Source of the DNA: an uncultured Phenylobacterium sp.
GTDB lineage: Bacteria; Pseudomonadota; Alphaproteobacteria; Caulobacterales; Caulobacteraceae
Direction of reading: 5' to 3'
Assembly: GCA_945952355.1 (NCBI GenBank)
Contig: CAMFIW010000264.1
Location: 1-5,174 of the forward strand
Length of the DNA: 5,174 bases
Shown here in pieces: positions 1 through 5,058 of the stretch (position 1 is its first letter; every line of letters starts with the position of its first letter). The position numbers and the translations under genes were made by a program. A model generated the notes under the pieces. The model was not told the DNA's origin. It made no database searches and saw only the letters and a list, made by a program, of their open reading frames with translations.

Positions 1-90
1 GCGTCGAACAGCGCCGCCGCGGCTACTCCGGCCGCCGCTCCGGCCGCCGGCGCCGCCATGGCCCCGGCTGCTGCTCCGGAAAAGAAGTAA
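1..90 (+). CDS. 3' end of an unidentified gene with an Ala/Pro-rich tail ending in EKK
   Basis: Frame 1 is open from the window edge to TAA at 88-90 and encodes 29 residues: ASNSAAAATP, a run of Ala, Pro and Gly, then PAAAPEKK. This low-complexity Ala/Pro tail with a charged end is probably a disordered C-terminal extension. Such tails occur on several unrelated proteins, including ribosomal and translocase subunits in alphaproteobacteria, so the family cannot be named. Several GCT codons stand out against the GCC/GCG-rich neighbours, which might reflect high expression, but the sample is small. Frame 1 is preferred because its stop lies 45 bp before a strong plus-strand terminator. The gene is convergent with the reductase at 186-1166. 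Confidence 0.62.
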   Translation, partial: ASNSAAAATPAAAPAAGAAMAPAAAPEKK

Positions 91-99
91 GGCCGAACC

Positions 100-119
100 G
101 CGGGCGGTTCGCCGCCCGC
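100..119. repeat. Perfect 8-bp inverted repeat with a TTCG loop
   Basis: GCGGGCGG (100-107) pairs perfectly with CCGCCCGC (112-119) around TTCG (108-111). It starts 10 bp after the stop of the first gene and lies before the terminator. As RNA it would be a very stable hairpin with a UUCG loop, though the closing pair is G-C rather than the especially stable C-G. No T-run follows, so it is not an intrinsic terminator itself. A 3'-end-protecting or pause hairpin is a reasonable inference. Confidence 0.55.
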
Positions 120-135
120 ACCGTTCGATCTGCGG

Positions 136-163
136 AAAGCCGCGTCTCTGGCGCGGCTTTTTT
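136..163 (+). terminator. Rho-independent terminator of the first gene
   Basis: AAAGCCGCG (136-144) pairs perfectly with CGCGGCTTT (152-160) around a 7-nt loop, and six T residues run from 158 to 163. This is a textbook intrinsic terminator for plus-strand transcription. Read on the minus strand, the stem is followed by only three U residues, so it may act weakly for the convergent reductase transcript, whose stop codon is only 22 bp away. Confidence 0.88.
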
Positions 164-185
164 GCTGCCCGCTCTCCCGCCCGGA

Positions 186-1166
186 TCAGTCCTCCGTGTC
201 CACCGAGGCCTGCATGGCCGGCGCATAGCGCGGCCCGCTCACGGTGCCCGCGTTCACCGTCGCCTCCACCCGCGCCATCGTCTCGTCGCTCAGGTGAACG
301 AAGGCCGCCCCGGCGTTTTCCCGCATGTGCTCCGGCGAAGTCGTCCCGGGGATCGACACGATCGTCGGGTCCTTGCGCATCAGCCAGGCGAGGCAGAGCT
401 GGGCCGGCGTGCAACCCGCATCGGCCGCGATCTGAGCGAAGGCCTCGAACATCGCGAGATTGGCCGCGAAGGCCTCCCCCTGAAACCGCGGTATGGCCTT
501 GCGGAAATCGCCCTCGGCCAGCCCCGCCACGTCCTTCACGCCGCCCGCCAGGAACCCGCGCCCCACGGGACTGAAGGCCACGAAGGTCACGCCCAGCGCC
601 TTGCAGGCCTCCAGCACCGCGATCTCCGGATTGCGGGTCCAGGGCGAGTACTCGGTCTGCAGGGCGGTGATCGGGTGGGTCGCATGGGCCCGGCGCAGGG
701 CGTCCGCGCCGACCTCCGACAGGCCGATCGCGCGGATCTTCCCTTCGGCCACGAGTTCGGCCAGCGCGCCCACGCTTTCCTCGATCGGCACCCGCTTGTC
801 CCATCGGTGCAGGTAGTAGAGGTCGATCACATCGGTCTTCAAAAGTTTCAGGCTGAGTTCGCAGGTGGCCTTCAGCACCTCCGGGCGGCCATTCAGCTCG
901 CGCCGGTCGCCGATCGACATTCCGCACTTGGAGGCCAGCACGAACTCCTTGCGCCGGTCGCCCAGGACCTCGCCCACCAGGGTCTCGTTGTGACCCAGGC
1001 CATAGACGGCGGCGGTGTCGAAGAAGGTATAGCCGGCGTCCAGCGCCCCCTTCAGCACCCGCTCGGCCTGCTCGCGCGGTGGCGGCGGCCCATAGGCGTG
1101 GCTCAGGCTCATGCATCCCAGCCCGATGGCCGACACCTCGAACTGACCCAGCTTCCGCTTTTCCAC
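186..1166 (-). CDS. Aldo/keto reductase (YakC/AKR13-like)
   Basis: Encodes 326 aa, the usual length of this family. It should be a cytosolic NADPH-dependent reductase with a TIM-barrel fold acting on aldehydes or ketones; the substrate is unknown. The AKR catalytic tetrad is visible: Asp50 and Tyr55 in FDTAAVYG, Lys80 in LASKCG and His120 in YYLHRWD. Other family landmarks are the N-terminal IGLGCMSLS (14-22), LQTEYSP (169-175), AFSPVGRGFLAGG (197-209) and the cofactor-phosphate region SIPGTTSPEHMREN (271-284). In that last region many relatives carry Lys or Arg after the PGT; here it is Thr. The GTG start at 1166 is chosen because a GGGAGG Shine-Dalgarno lies 5 nt upstream and EKRKLGQFEVSAIG begins as relatives do; the open frame continues to 1487 only by overlapping pyrF. 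It follows pyrF by 49 bp on the same strand, so co-transcription is likely. The family call is firm; the physiological role is not known. Confidence 0.93.
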   Translation of the reverse strand: MEKRKLGQFEVSAIGLGCMSLSHAYGPPPPREQAERVLKGALDAGYTFFDTAAVYGLGHNETLVGEVLGDRRKEFVLASKCGMSIGDRRELNGRPEVLKATCELSLKLLKTDVIDLYYLHRWDKRVPIEESVGALAELVAEGKIRAIGLSEVGADALRRAHATHPITALQTEYSPWTRNPEIAVLEACKALGVTFVAFSPVGRGFLAGGVKDVAGLAEGDFRKAIPRFQGEAFAANLAMFEAFAQIAADAGCTPAQLCLAWLMRKDPTIVSIPGTTSPEHMRENAGAAFVHLSDETMARVEATVNAGTVSGPRYAPAMQASVDTED

Positions 1167-1171
1167 GCGCG

Positions 1172-1177
1172 CCTCCC
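1172..1177 (-). promoter_or_regulatory. Shine-Dalgarno sequence deciding the GTG start of the reductase
   Basis: On the minus strand GGGAGG sits 5 nt before the GTG at 1166-1164. It selects this start over upstream in-frame codons that lie inside pyrF. Confidence 0.8.
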
Positions 1178-1180
1178 GTT

Positions 1181-1195
1181 TCCTGGCCGCCAGGA
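1181..1195. repeat. Perfect 7-bp dyad between pyrF and the reductase gene
   Basis: TCCTGGC (1181-1187) and GCCAGGA (1189-1195) form a perfect dyad around one central base. In the pyrF-reductase mRNA it can fold as a 6-bp stem with a 3-nt loop, ending three nt before the reductase Shine-Dalgarno. The same 49-bp gap also holds the 10-bp palindrome CGGCGCGCCG at 1204-1213. Possible roles are an intercistronic hairpin affecting mRNA decay or reductase translation, or a protein-binding dyad. GC-rich DNA produces such dyads by chance, so function is uncertain. Confidence 0.4.
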
Positions 1196-1215
1196 GCCGG
1201 GTTCGGCGCGCCGGG

Positions 1216-2064
1216 TCAAGCCCCGAGCGTTCGCCACGCCTGATCGCGGTGGCGATCGATCGCATCGCGCAGTCCCGCCACGGTCGGGCCGGCCGCGAGG
1301 ATCGAACGCGACGCCGACGGTAGGGTGCGCCCCGCAGCGCTCGCGAACCGCAGGCCAACCTCGGCCAGGGTCGCGCCCTGGGAGCCCACGCCCGGGGCCA
1401 GGATCGCCGAGTGGGGCAGCCGGGCAAGGATCGCCGCGACGTCGCCCTCCGCCAGGGTGGCCCCCACCACGGCCCCGATCGGACCAATCCCGCCGCCCAG
1501 CCCCGCGTTGAAGCCGGTGATCTCGTCCGCGAGCCGCTCGGCCACGGTACGCCCGTCCGGATGGCGTGCGTCCTGCAGGGCGCGTCCCTCAGGGTTGGAC
1601 GACATCACCACCACGAACACCGCGCTCCCGGTCGCCGCGGCCCGCTCGAACACCGGGCGCAGGGCCTCGAAGCCCAGATAGGCGGTCACGGTCAGGGCGT
1701 CGGCGCCGAACCCGGATCCCGCGCCGAGGAAACCCTCGGCATAGCCCGCCATGGTCGCCGCGAAGTCCCCGCGTTTGGCGTCCACCAGGGCCAGGCTCCC
1801 CTGCGCCCGGATTCCGGCCACGGCGCGCGCCAGTTCCACCGCGCCCGGCGAGCCGAGCCGTTCGAAACAACCGGCCTGCGGCTTGATCACGCCGATCCGA
1901 CCATCCGCCGCTTCCAGCACGACGCCGCAGAACCGGCGCAGGCCCTCGGCGCCGCCCTCCAGGCCCCAGGCCGCCAAAAGGTCCGCCGAGGGATCGAGTC
2001 CCAGGCACAGGGGCGAGCGATCCCGGATCAGCGGCGCCAGCCGCTCGGCGAAGGGCGTGACCAT
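1216..2064 (-). CDS. pyrF: Orotidine 5'-phosphate decarboxylase, type 2 family
   Basis: Encodes 282 aa. The enzyme decarboxylates OMP to UMP, the last step of de novo pyrimidine synthesis, in the cytosol. Motifs along the barrel: LGLDPS (21-26), IKPQ (60-63), the active-site signature VDAKRGD (94-100) with Lys97 and Asp100 preceded by Asp95, LTVTAYLG (124-131), SSNPEG (155-160), PIGAVVGAT (195-203), LAPGVGSQGAT (222-232) and a C-terminal SRSILAAGP (252-260) whose Arg253 probably binds phosphate. The length and the AKRGD and SSNPEG signatures fit the longer type 2 PyrF family rather than the roughly 230-aa type 1 enzyme. The ATG at 2064 is chosen because AGGAGG lies 5 nt upstream; the frame extends to 2154 but that would overlap the divergent regulator. 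It is divergent from the LysR gene and heads a probable two-gene unit with the reductase. Confidence 0.95.
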   Translation of the reverse strand: MVTPFAERLAPLIRDRSPLCLGLDPSADLLAAWGLEGGAEGLRRFCGVVLEAADGRIGVIKPQAGCFERLGSPGAVELARAVAGIRAQGSLALVDAKRGDFAATMAGYAEGFLGAGSGFGADALTVTAYLGFEALRPVFERAAATGSAVFVVVMSSNPEGRALQDARHPDGRTVAERLADEITGFNAGLGGGIGPIGAVVGATLAEGDVAAILARLPHSAILAPGVGSQGATLAEVGLRFASAAGRTLPSASRSILAAGPTVAGLRDAIDRHRDQAWRTLGA

Positions 2065-2067
2065 CGA

Positions 2068-2086
2068 GGCCTCCTGTTGCGAGGCC
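2068..2086 (-). promoter_or_regulatory. pyrF Shine-Dalgarno inside a small leader hairpin
   Basis: On the minus strand GGCCTC (2086-2081) can pair with GAGGCC (2073-2068) around a 7-nt loop. The Shine-Dalgarno AGGAGG (2075-2070), 5 nt before the pyrF ATG, lies mostly in the 3' arm of that stem. The ribosome site is clear. That the hairpin masks it in vivo is an inference; the stem is only 6 bp, though almost all G-C. Confidence 0.5.
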
Positions 2087-2100
2087 GTAGGCATCGCCGC

Positions 2101-2118
2101 TTGGCGGGCGTCGGCCAA
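2101..2118. promoter_or_regulatory. Dyad TTGGC-N8-GCCAA, possible operator
   Basis: TTGGC (2101-2105) and GCCAA (2114-2118) form a perfect 5-bp dyad with an 8-bp spacer in the middle of the divergent region. Its centre is about 37 bp from the centre of the dyad at 2139-2155. It has no T-N11-A alignment at the dyad, so the LysR assignment is weak. Arms of 5 bp can arise by chance. Confidence 0.25.
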
Positions 2119-2138
2119 TCGACTAAGCGGGATCGAGC

Positions 2139-2155
2139 TGTGAGCATTCGTCACA
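2139..2155. promoter_or_regulatory. Dyad TGTGA-N7-TCACA, candidate LysR-type operator
   Basis: TGTGA (2139-2143) and TCACA (2151-2155) form a perfect dyad whose inner bases T2141 and A2153 are separated by 11 nt, the T-N11-A pattern of LysR-type binding sites. It ends on the first base of the regulator's preferred ATG and covers the alternative GTG at 2140, so binding there would suit autorepression. The match is short and could be coincidental. Confidence 0.35.
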
Positions 2156-3045
2156 TGAGCCGACGCCGCCTGCCCTCGCTAAAGGGCCTCCAGGCCTTCG
2201 AAGCCTTCGCCCGGGCCGGACTCATGACCCGCGCCGCCGAGGAGCTTTGCGTCACCCACGGCGCGGTCAGCCGCCAGATCAAGGCGCTGGAGCGCCAACT
2301 CGGAACGCGCCTGCTCGCCGGTCCGAAGCACGACCTGACCCTCACCCCGGCCGGCCGAGAGCTGGCCGCATCGCTCGGCCCGGCCCTCGACATGATCGCG
2401 GCCAGTCTTCCGGGGGCCTCGGTCGACCAGGAACTGGTGGTCTCCTGCCTCTCCACCTTCGCGATGAAGTGGCTGATCCCGCGCCTCCCCCGCTTCCTCG
2501 AGCGCCATGGCGGCGCGCGCGTGCGGATCGTCGAGGATCGCGGCGCGGCCGAGTTCGGCCAGGGCGGCGCCCATGCCGTCATCCGGCTGTGGCGCGGCCC
2601 GCCGGCGCCGGGGGTCAAGGCCACGCCCTTTCTCGACCATGCCTATGGCCCCGTGCTCTCGCCGGATCTGTTCGAGGCCTCGGACCGCGACCGCGACCGC
2701 CTCCTCGCCCTGCCCCGGCTGCATAGCGAGACCTTCGCCGCGGGCTGGGCCAAATGGGCCGACGACATCGGCCTCGACCTGCCTCCGGCGGTCGCCGAGC
2801 GCGCCTTCGAGCGCAATTCCTACATGCTGGAAGCCGCCGCCGCGGGCCTGGGCTGCGCCGTCACCGCCCAGGCCTTCGCCGAGGCCGACATCGAGAGCGG
2901 CCGCCTCGTCGCCCCCTGGGGCTTCCACCCCCTGCCCACCCGCTTCACCTATCTGCGCCCGTCCCTCAACGAACCACCCCTGGGCCAGGCCTTCGCGGCC
3001 TGGCTCGCCGGCGAGGGCCGCCAGGCCGCACTGCGACCGGTCTGA
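2155..3045 (+). CDS. LysR-type transcriptional regulator, GcvA-like
   Basis: Encodes 296 aa, the usual length. An N-terminal winged helix-turn-helix (about residues 8-67) contains AFEAFARAGLMTRAAEEL, then VTHGAVSRQIKALERQLG (33-50) as the recognition helix and linker start, and LTLTPAGREL (61-70) as the wing. The effector-binding domain starts near 93 with ELVVSCLSTFAMKWLIPRL, close to the GcvA-type opening in which a WL(V/I)PRL motif is typical. The usual D(L/I)AIRYG motif appears as HAVIRLWRG (about 139-147). The ligand is unknown. The ATG at 2155 gives the family-typical N terminus; a GTG at 2140, in frame and 7 nt after GGGA, would add five residues and has the better ribosome site. It is divergent from pyrF, so autoregulation plus control of pyrF and the reductase is the natural hypothesis. 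No codon-use oddity or truncation is seen. Confidence 0.92.
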   Translation: MSRRRLPSLKGLQAFEAFARAGLMTRAAEELCVTHGAVSRQIKALERQLGTRLLAGPKHDLTLTPAGRELAASLGPALDMIAASLPGASVDQELVVSCLSTFAMKWLIPRLPRFLERHGGARVRIVEDRGAAEFGQGGAHAVIRLWRGPPAPGVKATPFLDHAYGPVLSPDLFEASDRDRDRLLALPRLHSETFAAGWAKWADDIGLDLPPAVAERAFERNSYMLEAAAAGLGCAVTAQAFAEADIESGRLVAPWGFHPLPTRFTYLRPSLNEPPLGQAFAAWLAGEGRQAALRPV

Positions 3046-3057
3046 TCCCGCGACCGC

Positions 3058-3120
3058 GAGCACTTTCCGCGGGCGGGTTCCCCATGCGCGCCCGAGGCGC
3101 CCGCGGCGTCGCCGGTGCTC
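3058..3120. terminator. Nested inverted repeat in the convergent gap, possible bidirectional terminator
   Basis: An outer pair GAGCAC (3058-3063) / GTGCTC (3115-3120) encloses a perfect 9-bp pair CCGCGGGCG (3067-3075) / CGCCCGCGG (3098-3106), with a 22-nt apical loop. It fills the 81-bp gap between the LysR stop and the TPR stop, where a shared terminator is expected. There is no T-run on either side, so termination, if any, would be rho-dependent or rely on the stem alone. Confidence 0.42.
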
Positions 3121-3126
3121 CCGGGC

Positions 3127-5058
3127 TCACGGCTTGCCGGACAGGGCCTTGAGCGCTTCGCGATCCGCCCGCGCCCCGGCGGCGTCGCCGAGCCTGTCCT
3201 TCGCCTCGGCGCGCCACGCCAGCGCCTGGTCGTACTTCGGATCCGAAGCCAGGGCTGCGTCGTACTCCTCCAGCGCCCGCCGATAGTCCATCAGCAGCCA
3301 ATAGGCGCGTCCCTTGCGCGCCAGGGTCATCGCGTCGTCCGGCGATAGCCGCAGCGAGACGTTCAGGTCGCGGATGGCCCGGTCGTAGCGCTCGAGGTCC
3401 ATGTAGACCCCGGCGCGATTGTAGAACGCCGGTTCGTAGTCCGCCTCGGCGGCGATCGCGCGCCCATAGTCCTCCAGCGCCGCCTCGTAGCGCCCGTCCC
3501 CGGCCTCGGCGAGGCCGCGATTGTTCAGGACGAAGGCCGAATTGGGCGCCAGCTTGACCGCCGCGTCGAGGTCGGCGTCGGCCCGAGCCGCCTGGTCGTT
3601 CGACCGAAGCGCGCTCGATCGCCGAACCAGGAGATCGGTGTTCCCGGGCGACAGGGCGACCGCATGGTCGTAGTCGGCGACCGCTTGACGATAGCGGCCC
3701 GCGCGACGCTGGAGATCGGCGCGGTCGCGCCAGGCTCCCGCCCGCTTCGGATCCAGTTCGATCGCCCGATCATAAGCCTTGAGAGCGCCGGCCTCGTCGC
3801 CGAGCGCGGCCAGCCCCTCGCCGAGCCCCGAATACAGTTCGGCCCGCTTGGGAGCCCGCTGGATCGCGACGCGATAGGCCTCGACGGATTCCCGCCACGC
3901 CCCGGCGTCGGCATAGGAGATCGCCTTGTTGATCCATGCCCAAAGATTGTCCGGCGCCACCCGCAGGGCCTCGTCATAGGCCGCGATCTCTTCCGCCTGC
4001 CGTCCCAATTCGCCCAGTTCGATCCCCATTCCATTGCGTGCGTCCGGGTCCTTGGGATCCAGTTCGGCGGCCTTGCGATAGTCGGCCAGCGCCTCCTCGT
4101 GCCGCTTGGCGGCGGAATGGAGCTGGGCGCGATTGTAATAGGCGGCCGCGCTCGGCCTCGCCTTCAGCACCTCCGCATACGCGGCGATGGCCGCCTCCGT
4201 CCTTTCCTGGGCCTGAAGCGAAGCGGCGCGCTCGAACATCGCTTCGGCGGACCTTGGCGCAAGCTTCATCGCGGTTTCCGCGGCCTCGGCGGCCTCGTCC
4301 ACGCGATCCTTGCGCCGCAGCAGGCGCGCGAGCGCGACGTGAGGATCGGGATCCGCGGCGTTGAGCGCGGCCGCCTTGCGATAGGCCGCGATCGCATCGT
4401 CGATCCGGTCCAGGGTCTCCAGCGCCGCCGCCCTGGCGAACCAGGCGTTCGACCACCCGGCGTCGAGCCGAATCGCGCGGTCGGCGTCCTTCAGGGCGGC
4501 CGCGGCCTGTCCCAGATCCAGATAGGCGCCGGACCGATAGACCAGAACCGACGCCGGATCGCTCGTCACGGCCATGGCCGCGTCGAAGTCCGCCAGCGCC
4601 GCGCTCGCATCGCCTCTCGCCGATTGCAGCAGCCATCCGCGTTTCACACGCGCCTGCACGTTGTTCGGATCGGACCGCAGGACCGCGTTGAAGTCGTCGA
4701 GGGCGCCGTCCGTCTTGTTCTGGTCCAACCGGCTCAGCCCTCGGGCCAGCCGCGCCTCGACACTCTCCGGCAACAGGGCCAGCGCCGCGTCTGCGTCACG
4801 CTCGCCAGCTTCGTTGTCGTCCAGCCGCCAGTGCGCGAGGCCGCGCCGCAGCAACAGCAACCCCCTGTCCGCGGCGGCGACCCCACTTGCCGCGAGCGCC
4901 CGGTCGCACGCCGCGACGACGCCGCGCCAGGCCTCGTCGCTTGGTGTCGCCGGCGTCGCCAGGCAGGTCGCGGCGGCCCCGTCCGTCTTCGGCGCCGTGG
5001 CGGATGTCGCCGCCGCCACCAGCAAGCCGGCGGCGGCGAGCGCGGCGAAGGGGCTCAT
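3127..5058 (-). CDS. Exported TPR-repeat protein with about 17 tandem TPRs
   Basis: Encodes 643 aa. Residues 1-22 form a hydrophobic Ala/Leu-rich segment ending SATA before Pro23, consistent with a Sec-type signal peptide, although its n-region has no Lys or Arg. A short region with the only two cysteines, Cys32 and Cys51 (VVAACDRAL), follows. From about residue 65 to the end the protein is an unbroken series of 17 TPRs: 34 residues each, except one of 33, one of 35 and a final one of 35. Consensus positions (W/A-A/G-Y-A-P) are clear in units such as AYYNRAQLH, ALADYRKAAELDPK and ALKAYDRAIELDPK. TPRs are protein-binding scaffolds, so a periplasmic or envelope scaffold is likely; no enzymatic domain is present. 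The ATG at 5058 has GGAG 7 nt upstream and overlaps the previous gene's TGA, suggesting translational coupling. An in-frame GTG at 5124 would add an Arg-rich n-region but has no properly spaced ribosome site. The partner protein is unknown. Confidence 0.88.
   Translation of the reverse strand: MSPFAALAAAGLLVAAATSATAPKTDGAAATCLATPATPSDEAWRGVVAACDRALAASGVAAADRGLLLLRRGLAHWRLDDNEAGERDADAALALLPESVEARLARGLSRLDQNKTDGALDDFNAVLRSDPNNVQARVKRGWLLQSARGDASAALADFDAAMAVTSDPASVLVYRSGAYLDLGQAAAALKDADRAIRLDAGWSNAWFARAAALETLDRIDDAIAAYRKAAALNAADPDPHVALARLLRRKDRVDEAAEAAETAMKLAPRSAEAMFERAASLQAQERTEAAIAAYAEVLKARPSAAAYYNRAQLHSAAKRHEEALADYRKAAELDPKDPDARNGMGIELGELGRQAEEIAAYDEALRVAPDNLWAWINKAISYADAGAWRESVEAYRVAIQRAPKRAELYSGLGEGLAALGDEAGALKAYDRAIELDPKRAGAWRDRADLQRRAGRYRQAVADYDHAVALSPGNTDLLVRRSSALRSNDQAARADADLDAAVKLAPNSAFVLNNRGLAEAGDGRYEAALEDYGRAIAAEADYEPAFYNRAGVYMDLERYDRAIRDLNVSLRLSPDDAMTLARKGRAYWLLMDYRRALEEYDAALASDPKYDQALAWRAEAKDRLGDAAGARADREALKALSGKP

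Larger units (their letters stand above)
2065..2154. promoter_or_regulatory. Divergent intergenic region between pyrF and the LysR gene
   Basis: These 90 bp separate the two start codons and must hold the promoter of at least one gene, probably both. No convincing sigma-70 -35/-10 pair is visible on either strand. The region contains three short dyads, at 2068-2086, 2101-2118 and 2139-2155. A LysR-type gene placed divergently from its target with shared control sequence is a common arrangement in the family. Confidence 0.6.

Noticed and set aside
1167..1487. N-terminal extension of the aldo/keto reductase to 1487
   Set aside because: It overlaps the pyrF coding sequence in another frame, and the 326-aa product from the GTG at 1166 already has the full family length with a good Shine-Dalgarno.
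162..1511. A 449-codon open frame on the plus strand opposite the reductase and part of pyrF
   Set aside because: It starts within the terminator T-run, has no ribosome site, is rich in Arg, His, Pro and Gly with no recognisable motif, and mirrors the codon structure of two firmly identified minus-strand genes; long antisense frames are common at this GC content.
2101..2129. TTGGCG, 17 bp, TAAGCG as a sigma-70 promoter for the LysR gene
   Set aside because: The -10 element matches the consensus at only two of six positions, too weak to call.
1411..2139. Upstream extension of the LysR open frame by 243 codons
   Set aside because: The extension lies antisense to pyrF and has no LysR family similarity; the regulator's helix-turn-helix begins right after 2155.
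2065..2154. N-terminal extension of PyrF by 30 residues to 2154
   Set aside because: The extra residues match nothing in the family, the ATG at 2064 has AGGAGG at ideal spacing, and the extension would fill the divergent regulatory region.
2139..2155. CRP-like binding site
   Set aside because: The half-sites TGTGA and TCACA are right but the spacer is 7 bp, not the 6 bp of CRP/FNR sites; the T-N11-A reading suits the adjacent LysR gene better.
2151..3063. Minus-strand open frames opposite the LysR gene
   Set aside because: They lack ribosome sites and known motifs and simply mirror the codon pattern of a clear LysR-type gene.
3130..4866. Tandem DNA repeat or recent duplication within the TPR gene
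   Set aside because: The repeat is at protein level only; the units share consensus positions but their DNA sequences are well diverged, with no near-identical copies seen.
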